NCBI RefSeq assembly: GCF_052116585.1
Contig: NZ_JBQKKT010000023.1
Coordinates: forward strand, 1 to 46,627
Direction of reading: 5' to 3'
Source of the DNA: Luteococcus sp052116585
GTDB taxonomy: Bacteria > Actinomycetota > Actinomycetes > Propionibacteriales > Propionibacteriaceae
Length of the DNA stretch: 46,627 nucleotides
The notes beneath the pieces were generated by a model, which searched no databases, was not told the DNA's origin, and was given only the letters and a program-made list of their open reading frames with translations. The translations under genes were made by a program, and so were the position numbers. Of this stretch, positions 1 to 8,748 are shown piece after piece. Positions within the stretch are counted from its first letter, which is position 1. Every line of letters begins with the position of its first letter.

Positions 1-1
1 C

Positions 2-88
2 GTCCTGTTCGCCATGCTCAAGAACCGGGAGCCCTACCGAGCACCCGCCCCGACGCCAGAACCCTCACCCATACCCCTCGCCGCTTGA
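2..88 (+). CDS. Transposase C-terminus, probable IS110 family (partial)
   Basis: An open frame enters from the left edge and ends in TGA at 86-88. It encodes 28 residues that include the string LFAMLKNREPYR followed by a proline-rich tail. A hydrophobic LFAML-type helix followed by a basic NREPY segment resembles the extreme C-terminus of actinobacterial IS110/IS1111-type transposases. The sequence right after the stop (ACATAGGGACACCCCC) also resembles what I remember flanking such elements. Only the tail is visible, so catalytic residues cannot be checked and the family call rests on recall of a short motif. Confidence 0.45.
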   Translation, partial: VLFAMLKNREPYRAPAPTPEPSPIPLAA

Positions 89-379
89 CGAGCAACATAG
101 GGACACCCCCCTGTTCCTGGGCGAGCACATCTCCCCACTCAAGGTCGTCGAGCTGCATGGAGATCCTCATTTCCTGTGACGCTGGGGAAGCAGAGTCCAG
201 CCTGCCACGGAACCGAACCTGCCCGGCCCTGCGGTGACAGCCAAAGCTCAGGTGGGGGTCAAGACACAATTTGGTTCGTCGGGTCCGAGCACTGTTCACT
301 GGATTCTGCTCGGGGATGGTCGACGATACGGGGGTACTCGTCAGCCGACACCAGTCGTCAACCTTCGGAGAGATCCCCC
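89..379. other. Intergenic region upstream of the amidase
   Basis: About 290 bases separate the transposase tail from the secreted amidase. The first part is probably the outer end of the insertion sequence. The rest should contain the amidase promoter, but I see no convincing -35/-10 pair. A minus-strand open frame crosses the region; it has no recognisable domain and is not called as a gene. Confidence 0.4.
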
Positions 380-2821
380 GTGAAGCGCATGTCCACTCGG
401 CTGCTCGGTCTTGGTCTGGCCACCACGGCCCTGCTGTGCGGCCAGCTGCCCGCCCCAGCCACTGCCCATCTACCGGCCGCTCCCGTCCCGATGCCCGCCG
501 CCCCGGCGCCGCAGGACCCCGATGCCGGCCTCTTCCCCCTCACCCCCGATATCGAGACGGTCACCGTCGACGGGCAGCCGCGCCGGGTACTGGCCGCGCT
601 CTCCCCCACCACCGTTCCCCTCACCATGGTCGGCCTGACCTGGACAGGGCTGCAGGGCAACGCGCTCCTGCAGCTGCGCGTCAGGACCGATGCTGGCTGG
701 CAGGCGTGGGAGACACACGACCTCGAGGCCCTGCCCGGGGAGACCACCGGACGCAAGGGCAGTGACCCGATCTTCACGGGAGCCGCGCTGGCCGTCGAGG
801 CGCGCGTTCTGACCTCCCCCACCGCCCCCGCCACGATCAATGACCCGCAGCTGGCGGTGATCGACTCCCGTGAGGTGAGCGCCGACGAAAACCTGCAGGC
901 AACGCAGCCGCGAGTCTCGAGCGCGGCTGCCAGCGCCACCGCACCCCAACCCGCGATCGTCACCCGCGCCGGATGGGGAGCAGATGAGTCCCTGCTGACG
1001 CCGAGCTGTGTCAAGCCGAATGTCGCCACCACCATCAAGGCGGCCATCGTCCACCACACGGCCGGTTCCAACAGCTACACCGCCGCCCAGTCCGCCTCCC
1101 AGGTTCGCGGCATCTACGCCTACCACGTGAAGACCCTCGGGTGGTGCGACATCGGCTACAACTTCCTGGTCGACAAGTACGGCACCATCTTCGAAGGCCG
1201 CCACGGCGGGATGGACGCTCCGATTCGAGGAGCCCACGCCACCAGCTGGAATACCGACACCGTCGGCATCAGCGTGATGATGAACTCCCAGACCGCACGC
1301 CAGAGCGATGCCTCCATGGCATCTGTCAGCAAGGTGCTCGCCTGGAAGCTGGCGGGCAACTACCGCGACCCGAACAGCAAGCTCACCCTGGCCGGGAAAT
1401 ACATCAACCGCATTGCCCGACATGGCGATGTGATGTCCACCGCCTGCCCAGGCACCAACATCACTGCCGCCATGCCGTCGCTGCGCAGCCAGGTGACGGC
1501 GGCCATGGGCGAATGGAAGACACCCATCTACCAGGAGTGGGTTTCGCAGGGTGGCGAGTCCGGCAAGCTCGGTTCCCCCCACCTGTTGGAGCGGCCGTGG
1601 AATGGCGGGCGCACCACCACCTTCACCAAGGGTGGGGTCTACCTGACCAGCTCGGGACAGACCCACTGGATGGATGCCGCCATCGATGCTCGGTATCGGC
1701 AGTCCGATGCCTTCCAGACGCTGGGCTGGCCGCAGGGTGACCAAACCCTGGACAGCGCCACTGGTGCCAATGTGGTGCGTTTCGACAAGGGCAGCATCCA
1801 CTCCAGCCCGACCACGGGCACGCACCTGACCACCGGCGTTCTGGACACCTGGCTGCGCAAGAACCCAAGTCTCGCTGCACGGCTGGGGGCGCCCACCGGG
1901 GCAATGGTCTCGCAGGCGACGGGGTCCACCCAGTCCTTCGCCAATGGCACGGTCACCGTGATCGGCTCCACGATCTCCACCCCCTTCGGGAACTTCACGG
2001 CTGACGCCAGCATCGACGCCCTCAAGGAACTCGAGGCGTACACCCCGGGCACCCCGCCGTCGGGAAAGGTGGCCGACCTCGACGGCAATCGACGCGCAGA
2101 CATCCTGACCGCACCGTCGGGCAGCACCCTGCAGTGGTACCCGACCACCAGTCAGCTCCAGCCGGGGCCGGCCCGAGCCGGGTCCAGCCTGGGCATGCAG
2201 GTCAACTGGATCTCGCACCTGCCTGATCTGGACGGCGACGGACATTCCGACTTGGTGGCGCGGCGCACCGACGGCAGCCTGTGGGCCTGGAAGGGCGCCG
2301 GGCACGGCCAGTACACGGCCCCCCGTCAGGTGGGATGGAACTGGAATGGCATGCGTGAGATCACCCTCATGCCGGACATGACGCGCGACGGCCTGCCCGA
2401 GCTGGTCGGCGTCTCCGGCGACCACCGCTTGATGCGATACACCCTGGGCCGCGATCTGCGGGTCACCTCGACGGCCACCATTGGCTGGAACTGGGGAGCG
2501 ATCAAGCAACTCGCCACGGTGGGGGACATCCGCAGTGCCGGGGTCGTGGACCTATTGGCCGTCACGAACTCCGGCGCGCTGTTGACATACCACGGCTCGA
2601 GCTCGGGCACCCTGACCGGGCGCTACCAGCAGATCGGCCATGGCTGGCAGGACTTCACCGACATCGGTTCTGTGGGCGACGTCCATGACGATGGCCGCTG
2701 GGACCTGGCGGGCCACCGTGCCAGCGGACCGCTGCTCGTCTACGGCAACAAGGGCGGGGGCTCCTGGCAGCGACCGGTCGCGATGCTCCCCGAGGTCCGC
2801 GGGCTGGGGCCGATCGCCTGA
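380..2821 (+). CDS. Secreted N-acetylmuramoyl-L-alanine amidase (PGRP/Amidase_2) with LGFP and FG-GAP-like repeats
   Basis: Protein of 813 aa predicted to cut the amide between muramic acid and L-alanine in peptidoglycan outside the membrane. The GTG at 380 is chosen because it is followed by a signal peptide (VKRMSTRLLGLGLATTALLCG, with an Ala-rich cleavage region) and preceded by GGAG; the open frame extends further upstream without signal-like sequence. The PGRP/Amidase_2 domain covers about residues 190-380 and includes IVHHT (H225/H226) and TACPG (C356), fitting the zinc ligands of this family. Residues about 385-540 carry LGFP-type repeats (KLGSPHL, TLGWPQGDQ), a cell-wall anchoring module of actinobacteria. 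Residues about 560-813 carry FG-GAP/VCBS-like repeats (DLDGNRRADIL, DLDGDGHSDLV). It stands alone on the plus strand; its stop abuts the convergent gene at 2822. The domain call is firm, the substrate specificity is inferred. Confidence 0.88.
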   Translation: MKRMSTRLLGLGLATTALLCGQLPAPATAHLPAAPVPMPAAPAPQDPDAGLFPLTPDIETVTVDGQPRRVLAALSPTTVPLTMVGLTWTGLQGNALLQLRVRTDAGWQAWETHDLEALPGETTGRKGSDPIFTGAALAVEARVLTSPTAPATINDPQLAVIDSREVSADENLQATQPRVSSAAASATAPQPAIVTRAGWGADESLLTPSCVKPNVATTIKAAIVHHTAGSNSYTAAQSASQVRGIYAYHVKTLGWCDIGYNFLVDKYGTIFEGRHGGMDAPIRGAHATSWNTDTVGISVMMNSQTARQSDASMASVSKVLAWKLAGNYRDPNSKLTLAGKYINRIARHGDVMSTACPGTNITAAMPSLRSQVTAAMGEWKTPIYQEWVSQGGESGKLGSPHLLERPWNGGRTTTFTKGGVYLTSSGQTHWMDAAIDARYRQSDAFQTLGWPQGDQTLDSATGANVVRFDKGSIHSSPTTGTHLTTGVLDTWLRKNPSLAARLGAPTGAMVSQATGSTQSFANGTVTVIGSTISTPFGNFTADASIDALKELEAYTPGTPPSGKVADLDGNRRADILTAPSGSTLQWYPTTSQLQPGPARAGSSLGMQVNWISHLPDLDGDGHSDLVARRTDGSLWAWKGAGHGQYTAPRQVGWNWNGMREITLMPDMTRDGLPELVGVSGDHRLMRYTLGRDLRVTSTATIGWNWGAIKQLATVGDIRSAGVVDLLAVTNSGALLTYHGSSSGTLTGRYQQIGHGWQDFTDIGSVGDVHDDGRWDLAGHRASGPLLVYGNKGGGSWQRPVAMLPEVRGLGPIA

Positions 2822-3454
2822 TCACTGGGCGGGTCGTTCGGGACGCACCGGCGCTGGCATGTCCAGCCCGGTGCGTTCCAGTTCCAGGGCTGCCAGTCGA
2901 CGGATCACGTCCGCATTGCCCCGCTGCCACTCCCCCACTGGATCCGGTGTGATCCGGGCCAAGCGGTCTATCGGGAGATTGGCCATGGCGCGCAGTGCGA
3001 AGAGTTGTAGGTCAGCATCAGCGTCCACCAGATTTCGGGCAGCAGCTGCATTGCGCACGAAGCGGAGGCGGCGGGGCAACCAGAGCACGAGCGCCAACAG
3101 CGTAGGCAACAAGAAGGTCATCCACCCCGTCGCCAGGGCCAGCTGCTGGACGAGGTCCACCTGCTGCTCGGACTGTTCGGTGATCTGCCCCAGCCCCTCC
3201 GACAACCGGCCGAACGGTTCTCCCAGGCCGTTGCCGATACCCGGGATCCCGCCCACGTGCTCGCCCGCGGAGCGCATCTGCTCTGACAGGTCGCCGGCGG
3301 TTTGCGCCGTCTGCCGCGCCGGACCCGCCAAACTCCCGACCAGATCGCGCATGGCCCTCGAGGCCCACCACCACACGCCAATCCAGCACAGGACCAGCAC
3401 GTCAGAACAGAGTTGCCGGGCCATCCTCCAGCTCGGTCTCGCATACACCTGCAT
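2822..3454 (-). CDS. Two-helix membrane protein of unknown function
   Basis: Protein of 210 aa. The ATG at 3454 is chosen because AAGGAG lies 8 nt upstream, although the frame is open to 3580. Two hydrophobic segments are clear: about residues 12-32 (LVLCWIGVWWW) and about 112-131 (TFLLPTLLALVLWLP). Between them is an Ala/Gly/Gln-rich stretch of about 80 residues that may lie outside the cell, and after the second helix a charged cytoplasmic tail rich in Arg and Leu. I do not recognise a named family. It lies 82 bp downstream of dprA on the same strand, so it may be the last gene of the yraN-comM-dprA unit. Its stop codon abuts that of the convergent amidase with no intervening terminator. 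Confidence 0.7.
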   Translation of the reverse strand: MQVYARPSWRMARQLCSDVLVLCWIGVWWWASRAMRDLVGSLAGPARQTAQTAGDLSEQMRSAGEHVGGIPGIGNGLGEPFGRLSEGLGQITEQSEQQVDLVQQLALATGWMTFLLPTLLALVLWLPRRLRFVRNAAAARNLVDADADLQLFALRAMANLPIDRLARITPDPVGEWQRGNADVIRRLAALELERTGLDMPAPVRPERPAQ

Positions 3455-3536
3455 CTGGGTCTCCTTCACCTGTCTGGGTCGAAGCCTCTGCCTGTACGGA
3501 TGCCACCGTCGCAGCGATGGCATCGCCGCACGGAAT

Positions 3537-4694
3537 TCACCGTCGTAAGGGGGCCAAGCACCATTCCCCTTGCTCATCACACCGGACCAGCCCCAGGACC
3601 TCCAGCTGGCCCAATGATGCCAGCGCCGCTGGCAAGGTCAGCCCGGCACGCTGCGCCACCTGGCCCGTCGACAGGGAACCGAGGCCCGGCAGGCACTCCC
3701 TGACCTGCATCAGGGCCGGATCCACGGAGTCCAGTCGACGGTCGGGTCCACCGACGGGCAGCATCGGGGATGATGACAGGGGTTCCACCAGGGCCAGGAC
3801 GTCCGCGGCACCCGCCACCAGGGTTGCCCGCTGGTCGCGAATCAGGCGGTGTGGCGTGATGCTCAAGGACGAGTGCACGGGTCCAGGGACGGCCATCACC
3901 ACACGCCCACAGGCCGCCGCCCAGGAAGCCGTGTTGTTCGCCCCCGAGCGAGCGGCAGCCTCGACCACGACGGTCCCCACGGCGAGGGCCGCGATCAGCC
4001 GATTGCGAGCCAGGAAGGCCACGCGTGTGGGATGCATCCCACAGGGAACTTCGCTGACCAGCAGGTGCTCACGGGCCATCCGCTCGAAGAGCTGACGATT
4101 GCCACGTGGATAGGGGGCGTCGAGTCCGCCCGCCAGGACCGCCACGGTCCGCCCCCCACAGGCGAAGGCACCCCGGTGAGCCGCGCCGTCGATGCCGTGG
4201 GCACCTCCAGAGACCACCGTCCAGCCAGGGCCCGACGGAGTTGCCAGGTCCATCGCGAGGTCCGTGGCCACACTGTCGCCGTAGGCAGTGCTGGCACGAG
4301 ACCCCACCACAGCAACGGCTCGATCCGCCAGTTCTGCCAGCCGTAGGGGTCCCCGCAACCACAGTCCGAGCGGGGAGCCACCCTGCCCCGCGACCTGCGC
4401 CGAAGCCAGATCTCCAAGGCACTCGGGCCACTCGTCGTCACCGGGCATCACGAAGCGCACCCCGTGCTGCATCGCCTGATCGATCATCTCGTCGACATCG
4501 AGCAGCTTGGCACGCCGCGCCCACCTGCCTTCCTCCTGACTGGACCGCAGCACGTCCCACACCTGTGTCGCTCCAGCCTGTGCCACCTGCGCGGTCAAGC
4601 CCGGCGTGGCCGCCTCGCACACGTGGGTCAGCGCCGCTCGGGCGCGGCGCTCGTCCGTCCACAAGGACTCAGCGGAGATGCTCGTGGCTGTCAT
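3537..4694 (-). CDS. dprA: DNA-processing protein DprA (Smf family)
   Basis: Protein of 385 aa. DprA binds incoming single-stranded DNA in the cytoplasm and loads RecA during transformation; many non-competent actinobacteria also keep it. The Rossmann-like core is visible: VAVVGSRASTAYG, then VVSGGAHGIDGAAH, then VVEAAARSGANNTA and VMAVPGPV, which are the diagnostic strings. The N-terminal ~100 residues form a SAM/HhH-like region. The C-terminal ~70 residues resemble the winged-helix DML1 domain. The ATG overlaps the comM stop (ATGA), so translation is probably coupled. Length is normal for the family and no key motif is missing. Confidence 0.95.
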   Translation of the reverse strand: MTATSISAESLWTDERRARAALTHVCEAATPGLTAQVAQAGATQVWDVLRSSQEEGRWARRAKLLDVDEMIDQAMQHGVRFVMPGDDEWPECLGDLASAQVAGQGGSPLGLWLRGPLRLAELADRAVAVVGSRASTAYGDSVATDLAMDLATPSGPGWTVVSGGAHGIDGAAHRGAFACGGRTVAVLAGGLDAPYPRGNRQLFERMAREHLLVSEVPCGMHPTRVAFLARNRLIAALAVGTVVVEAAARSGANNTASWAAACGRVVMAVPGPVHSSLSITPHRLIRDQRATLVAGAADVLALVEPLSSSPMLPVGGPDRRLDSVDPALMQVRECLPGLGSLSTGQVAQRAGLTLPAALASLGQLEVLGLVRCDEQGEWCLAPLRR

Positions 4695-6217
4695 GCCGCA
4701 GCCTCCCGGGTTCCCCGTCGCATGGTGAGTGCGGCAGCGAGGTCCTCGCGACGGATCCGATCATGGCCGGCCAGATCTGCAAGGGTCCAGGCCACACGCA
4801 CCACCTTGTCGGCGCCACGAGAGCTCAACCTGCCCGAGACCAGCGCTTCGTCCACCAGTTCCAGGCCCAGAGCCGCCGGCAAGCCTGACCGCAAGTAGGC
4901 ACCCGGCACCTCGCCATTGGTGGTCCACGGGGTGCCCGCCAGCCTGCGCGCCTGGCGGGCCCTGGCCTCCAGCACACGCTGCGCGACGGTGGCAGTGGAC
5001 TCTCCCGTGCCCAACTGGGCTTTCAGATAGGCCCTTCGGACGGGAACGAGCTGCTGGTGCAGATCGATCCGGTCCAGGATGGGGCCCGAGATCCGCTCGG
5101 AATAGCGACGCACTGCGGTGGCAGAACAACGACAGGCGGCCGTCACTTGACCGTGGTTCCCACAGGGACAGGGGTTGGAAGCCATGACGAGCTGGAATCG
5201 CGCCGGGAAGCGGGCCTGGATCTGCGCTCGTGAGATCGTCGCCACCCCCGACTCCAAAGGTGTGCGCAGGGCATCGAGTGTGCGCGGACTGAACTCGGGG
5301 GCCTCATCGAGGAAAAGGATCCCACGATGGGCCAGGGAGATGGCCCCCGGACGGGCCACCCGCCGTCCGGAGCCGATCAGGGCCGCCATGGAGGCGCTGC
5401 GATGGGGATCTGCATAGGGAGGGCGAGTGATCAGGCCCTCATTGAGGTCGTGCCCAGCCAGGGAATGGATGGCCGAGACCTCCAGTGACTCAGCCAGATC
5501 CAGGTCAGGCAGCAGCCCCGGCAAGCGCTCCGCCAGCATCGTCTTGCCCACCCCCGGCGGTCCCGTGAAGAAGAGATGATGTCGCCCCGCCGCGGCCACC
5601 TCGAGCGCAAAACGCGCCTCGTCCTGCCCCACGACCTCGGACAGGTCCGGCGCATGACGGTCCACGTTCCTCGGATGCGCGACGATGGGCGGCAAGAGCA
5701 CCGGTCGACCATGCAGGACGTCAACGAGGTCGAGCAGCGAGTTGACCCCCCAGACGGTCACACCGTCCACCAGGGTCGCCTCGCCCACCTGCCCAGCGGG
5801 GACCACGGCCCGCGAGAAGCCCGCCTCTCGTGCGGCCAGCAGGGCAGGCAGGATCCCCCGCACGGGACGCACTCGACCATCCAGACCGAGTTCCCCCATC
5901 ATGACCACCTCGCCGGCCAGCTCCGAGGGCACACTGCCAGCGGCTGCGAGCACGGCGGTGACAATGGCGAGGTCGTAGTGGGATCCGGTCTTGGGCAACG
6001 AAGCAGGCGACAGATTGATGGTGACCAACTGGTTGGGCCAGGGCAGGCCGACGCTGCTCACGGCTGCGTGCCCTCGATCGCGGGCCTCATAGAGCGAGGT
6101 GTCTGGCAGGCCGACGAGCACCGTCTTGGGCAGCCCACTGCCGATCGCTGCCTCCACCTCCACCAATGTCGCATCGACGCCCACCAGAGCCACCGACCAT
6201 GTGGTCGCCGAGCTCAT
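4691..6217 (-). CDS. comM: YifB/ComM-type Mg-chelatase-like AAA+ ATPase
   Basis: Protein of 508 aa, starting at the ATG that overlaps the yraN stop (ATGA). The N-terminal ChlI domain (about 1-160) has the typical start STTWSVALVGVDATLVEVE-like with VGLPDTSLYEARDR. The AAA+ module has Walker A GPPGVGKTMLAERLPG and a Walker B region ILFLDEAPEF. A CPCGNHG...CRC cluster follows, then the C-terminal Mg-chelatase domain. ComM in Vibrio and Acinetobacter is a hexameric helicase that promotes branch migration during transformation. Here its position between yraN and dprA supports a DNA-uptake or recombination role, although no DNA-uptake pilus genes are in the window. The frame is open far upstream of the chosen start, but that part overlaps yraN in another frame. 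Confidence 0.94.
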   Translation of the reverse strand: MSSATTWSVALVGVDATLVEVEAAIGSGLPKTVLVGLPDTSLYEARDRGHAAVSSVGLPWPNQLVTINLSPASLPKTGSHYDLAIVTAVLAAAGSVPSELAGEVVMMGELGLDGRVRPVRGILPALLAAREAGFSRAVVPAGQVGEATLVDGVTVWGVNSLLDLVDVLHGRPVLLPPIVAHPRNVDRHAPDLSEVVGQDEARFALEVAAAGRHHLFFTGPPGVGKTMLAERLPGLLPDLDLAESLEVSAIHSLAGHDLNEGLITRPPYADPHRSASMAALIGSGRRVARPGAISLAHRGILFLDEAPEFSPRTLDALRTPLESGVATISRAQIQARFPARFQLVMASNPCPCGNHGQVTAACRCSATAVRRYSERISGPILDRIDLHQQLVPVRRAYLKAQLGTGESTATVAQRVLEARARQARRLAGTPWTTNGEVPGAYLRSGLPAALGLELVDEALVSGRLSSRGADKVVRVAWTLADLAGHDRIRREDLAAALTMRRGTREAAA

Positions 6218-6633
6218 CGGGTGATCCCCCGAACGTGGGTGATGCGGTGGTTCCCTCCGGGAACCCGGAGGATCCCCACCGCGTCGATACGTATCGCGCT
6301 GGCGTCGATCCGCCGGCCCATGGCCCGGCGCTCGCGCACCCACAGCTGTGACAGATCCGTCAAGCGCTTCACCTTGACAGCGGTGATCGCCTCGAGTGGG
6401 TCTCCAAATCCGGTCCCTGAGCGGTATTTGACCTCCACGAAGACCAGCGTGGTCCGCTTCGGGCCTGAGGGTTCCCGCGCCACGATGTCGATCTCGCCAT
6501 GGGCACATCGCCAGTTCCGATCGATGACCTGCCACCCGAGCCCTCTCAGGTGGGCGTCGGCCAGGTCCTCTCCCAGTCGTCCCATGCGCTGGTCATGGCT
6601 GCTGGTTGGTGCACGTCCGTCGTCCATTTCCAC
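6214..6633 (-). CDS. yraN: YraN/UPF0102 family nuclease-fold protein
   Basis: Protein of 139 aa with the PD-(D/E)xK nuclease-like signature of UPF0102: GEIDIVARE, then LVFVEVKYR. The N-terminal part GRLGEDLADAHLRGLGW is also typical. The biochemical role is unsettled; the fold suggests DNA binding or cleavage. The start is either the GTG at 6633 or the ATG six bases inside it, both served by GGAGG. The 3' end overlaps comM by 4 bp. The standard actinobacterial order rnhB-DUF2469-yraN-comM-dprA is kept. Confidence 0.93.
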   Translation of the reverse strand: MEMDDGRAPTSSHDQRMGRLGEDLADAHLRGLGWQVIDRNWRCAHGEIDIVAREPSGPKRTTLVFVEVKYRSGTGFGDPLEAITAVKVKRLTDLSQLWVRERRAMGRRIDASAIRIDAVGILRVPGGNHRITHVRGITR

Positions 6634-6738
6634 AACACCTCCGAGGACAAGGTGTGCATTGGGGGTGCAGGAAGTTCAGTCATCCACAGGGACGATCGTC
6701 CCATTCAGGATGTGGATGGCCGATGGTGATGGTTCAGC

Positions 6739-7053
6739 TCAGTCCTGATCGTCGGGAACCTGGAGATCGGAGTGGGCAATCTCCTCGATCGAGACGTCGC
6801 GGAAGGTCAGCACCTTGGCCGACTTCACGAAGCGGGCCGGACGGTACATGTCCCAGACCCACGCATCACCCATGCTGACCTCGTAGTACACGTCGCCACC
6901 CTCCGTGCGGACCTTGAGGTCGACGGCATTGCAGAGGTAGAAGCGCCGCTCCGTCTCCACCGCGTAGGTGAAGATCCCCACCACGTCCTTGTACTCGCGG
7001 TACAGGTCGAGTTCCAGCTTGCTCTCGTACTGTTCAAGGTCTTCGGCGCTCAT
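6739..7053 (-). CDS. DUF2469 family protein
   Basis: Small acidic protein of 104 aa. It matches the actinobacterial DUF2469 family, which begins MSAEDLEQYESKLELDLYRE and continues with VVGIFTYAVETERRFYL. It has no signal peptide or membrane helix, so it is probably cytosolic, and no function is known to me. The ATG at 7053 overlaps the rnhB stop (ATGA), pointing to coupled translation. The family almost always sits between rnhB and yraN in actinobacteria, as here. Confidence 0.92.
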   Translation of the reverse strand: MSAEDLEQYESKLELDLYREYKDVVGIFTYAVETERRFYLCNAVDLKVRTEGGDVYYEVSMGDAWVWDMYRPARFVKSAKVLTFRDVSIEEIAHSDLQVPDDQD

Positions 7054-7703
7054 GGTGCGACCACCATAGCGCGCCGGACGTTGGCATAGCTGAAGCGATG
7101 GATGGGGCAAGGACCGTGCCGCTCCAAGCGCTCCTGGTGCGCCTTCGTCGCGTAACCCTTGTGCACCTCGAAGGAGTACTCCGGGTAGGCCCGGGCATAG
7201 TCGACCATGATGCGGTCCCTCACCACCTTGGCCACCACCGAGGCGGCCGCAACACAGGCAGCAACACGGTCTCCCTTCCAGACCGCCAATCCGGGAACAC
7301 CGAGCCCATCGACGGGAAACCCGTCCGTGAGCACATAACTGGGCCGTACCTCCAGCCGGAGCAGGGATCGCCGCAGACCCTGGATGTCCGCCTCGTGCAT
7401 TCCGAGGGCATCGCACTCGGCTGGCTCGATGCGCACCCAGGACACGGCCAGTGCCTTGGTCATCACCTCGTCGTAGACACGCTCACGGGCACGTGCGGTG
7501 AGCAACTTCGAGTCGGCCAGGCCATCGATGCGCCGTGACGGACTGTCGGAGAGCACGACCGCGGCTGCCACCATGGGCCCTGCACACGCGCCGCGGCCAG
7601 CTTCATCGGCCCCCGCCACGGGACCCATGCCGGCGCGAGCCAGCGCCCTCTCATAGCCGTAGATCCCCCTGCCCGGACGAATCACCGCAATACCACTCCC
7701 CAC
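7050..7703 (-). CDS. rnhB: Ribonuclease HII
   Basis: Protein of 217 aa that cleaves RNA in RNA-DNA hybrids and starts removal of misincorporated ribonucleotides. The metal-binding motif DEAGRG starts at D33. ADSKLL, CVAAASVVAKVVRDR and the C-terminal HKGYAT string are also present, so the catalytic set looks complete. It lies 20 bp downstream of lepB and overlaps DUF2469 by 4 bp, within a run of minus-strand genes. The start shown is the first in frame; V7 or M26 would be shorter alternatives. Confidence 0.95.
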   Translation of the reverse strand: MGSGIAVIRPGRGIYGYERALARAGMGPVAGADEAGRGACAGPMVAAAVVLSDSPSRRIDGLADSKLLTARARERVYDEVMTKALAVSWVRIEPAECDALGMHEADIQGLRRSLLRLEVRPSYVLTDGFPVDGLGVPGLAVWKGDRVAACVAAASVVAKVVRDRIMVDYARAYPEYSFEVHKGYATKAHQERLERHGPCPIHRFSYANVRRAMVVAP

Positions 7704-7723
7704 TGATTGCCGGTGGGCTGCGG

Positions 7724-8521
7724 TCAGCGCCCGTAACCGTCGGAGACGACGACTCCCTCGGCGGGGGCAGGCTCCTCGGGGCCGGCCACGGCATCAAAGG
7801 CGTCCGGCGTGGTGAAGCGCGTGATGCGATCAAAGGGAGCAGCGATGGCCACTGTGGGCCCCACCACCTTGTCCAGCGGGATGAAGGCATTCGATCCCTT
7901 CGGCACCCCGTCCTGCAGGTGGATCCGGGAGTCGCCCGATGCGTCGCGATGATCGCCCATCACGAAGATGTGGTCCTGGGGAACGACCACCTCGAAGTCC
8001 CAGTCCGAGGGAGCCACCTGTGCGCCGTCCGGGCCGGTATAGAGGTAGCTCGTTTCGTCGAGCGCGCTGCCGTTGACAGTGATCCGGCCATCCGGATCAC
8101 AGCACTTCACGCGATCGCCCGGCATGCCGATCACCCGCTTCACCAGGTGGTTCGTGCCGGTCGCCGGAAGAATGCCGATGGTCTCACCAACCTTGCCAAG
8201 ACCCGTGCGCTCGGCAGGACGATCCAGGATCCAACCCGCCGGGTCCTCGAAGACCACGATGTCCCCCCGCTTGAAGTCACTGAGCTTGGAGACCACCACA
8301 CGGTCATTGATCTCCAGCGTCGTCTGCATGGAACCGGAAGGAATGATGAACATCTGGCCGACGAAGGCCCGCAGGACCGCGGAGATGACAAGTGCACCGA
8401 TGATGACGACCAGCAACTCACTGATCGCGCCGCGCACCCTGCGCCCAAAGCCTCCCGACCTCTCGTCGGGCGCATGGGCCCCCTGCTCCTGAGTGGCGTG
8501 GGCACGCGGCTCCTGGGTCAC
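7724..8521 (-). CDS. lepB: Signal peptidase I
   Basis: Protein of 265 aa that removes signal peptides from exported proteins at the outer face of the membrane. One membrane helix (about residues 33-52, ISELLVVIIGALVISAVL) precedes the catalytic serine box PSGSM (S64). Box D follows as KRVIGMPGDRV, which contains the lysine general base, and box E is GDHRDASGDSR. The GTG at 8521 is preferred over upstream ATGs because GGAAGG precedes it at good spacing and a -10-like TAGACT on the minus strand (8574-8579) would put the transcript start inside the longer frame. It follows rplS after a C/G-run region of unusual composition. Confidence 0.93.
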   Translation of the reverse strand: MTQEPRAHATQEQGAHAPDERSGGFGRRVRGAISELLVVIIGALVISAVLRAFVGQMFIIPSGSMQTTLEINDRVVVSKLSDFKRGDIVVFEDPAGWILDRPAERTGLGKVGETIGILPATGTNHLVKRVIGMPGDRVKCCDPDGRITVNGSALDETSYLYTGPDGAQVAPSDWDFEVVVPQDHIFVMGDHRDASGDSRIHLQDGVPKGSNAFIPLDKVVGPTVAIAAPFDRITRFTTPDAFDAVAGPEEPAPAEGVVVSDGYGR

Positions 8522-8690
8522 TGGGCACACCTTCCGGTACTCGGCAAGCGCCTGCTGCGCTCGTCCTCGCATGAGTCTAGGCGGCGCCCGCGCCCCAGAA
8601 CGCACGCCACGTGCCATCGTGACCTGTCCATTGGTCACAGAGCCGCGGACCGACGGTCAGGCATCTGGCGAGCTGATGCAAGAAGGGCGT

Positions 8691-8732
8691 GGGGGCCGCC
8701 CCCCCCCCGCCCCGCCCCCCACCCCCCACATT
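8691..8732. repeat. C/G homopolymer-rich intergenic stretch between rplS and lepB
   Basis: A GGGGG block is followed by a 10-C run (8699-8708) and further runs of four and six C. In the direction of rplS transcription this reads as runs of G followed by CCCCC, so it may contain a strong terminator-like hairpin. Runs of this kind are also prone to sequencing error, so the exact length may not be real. Confidence 0.5.
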
Positions 8733-8748
8733 CACGAGGGAAACGCGA

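Noticed and set aside
18..299. A 93-codon minus-strand frame near the left edge
   Set aside because: It overlaps the transposase tail, has no recognisable domain and no convincing ribosome site.
470..2509. A 679-codon minus-strand frame opposite the amidase
   Set aside because: The amidase has a signal peptide and three recognisable domain types; the opposite frame has none.
8522..8638. Longer lepB start at 8638 or 8572
   Set aside because: A -10-like box overlaps this stretch, and a GTG with a better ribosome site lies downstream; the extra residues add no family-like sequence.
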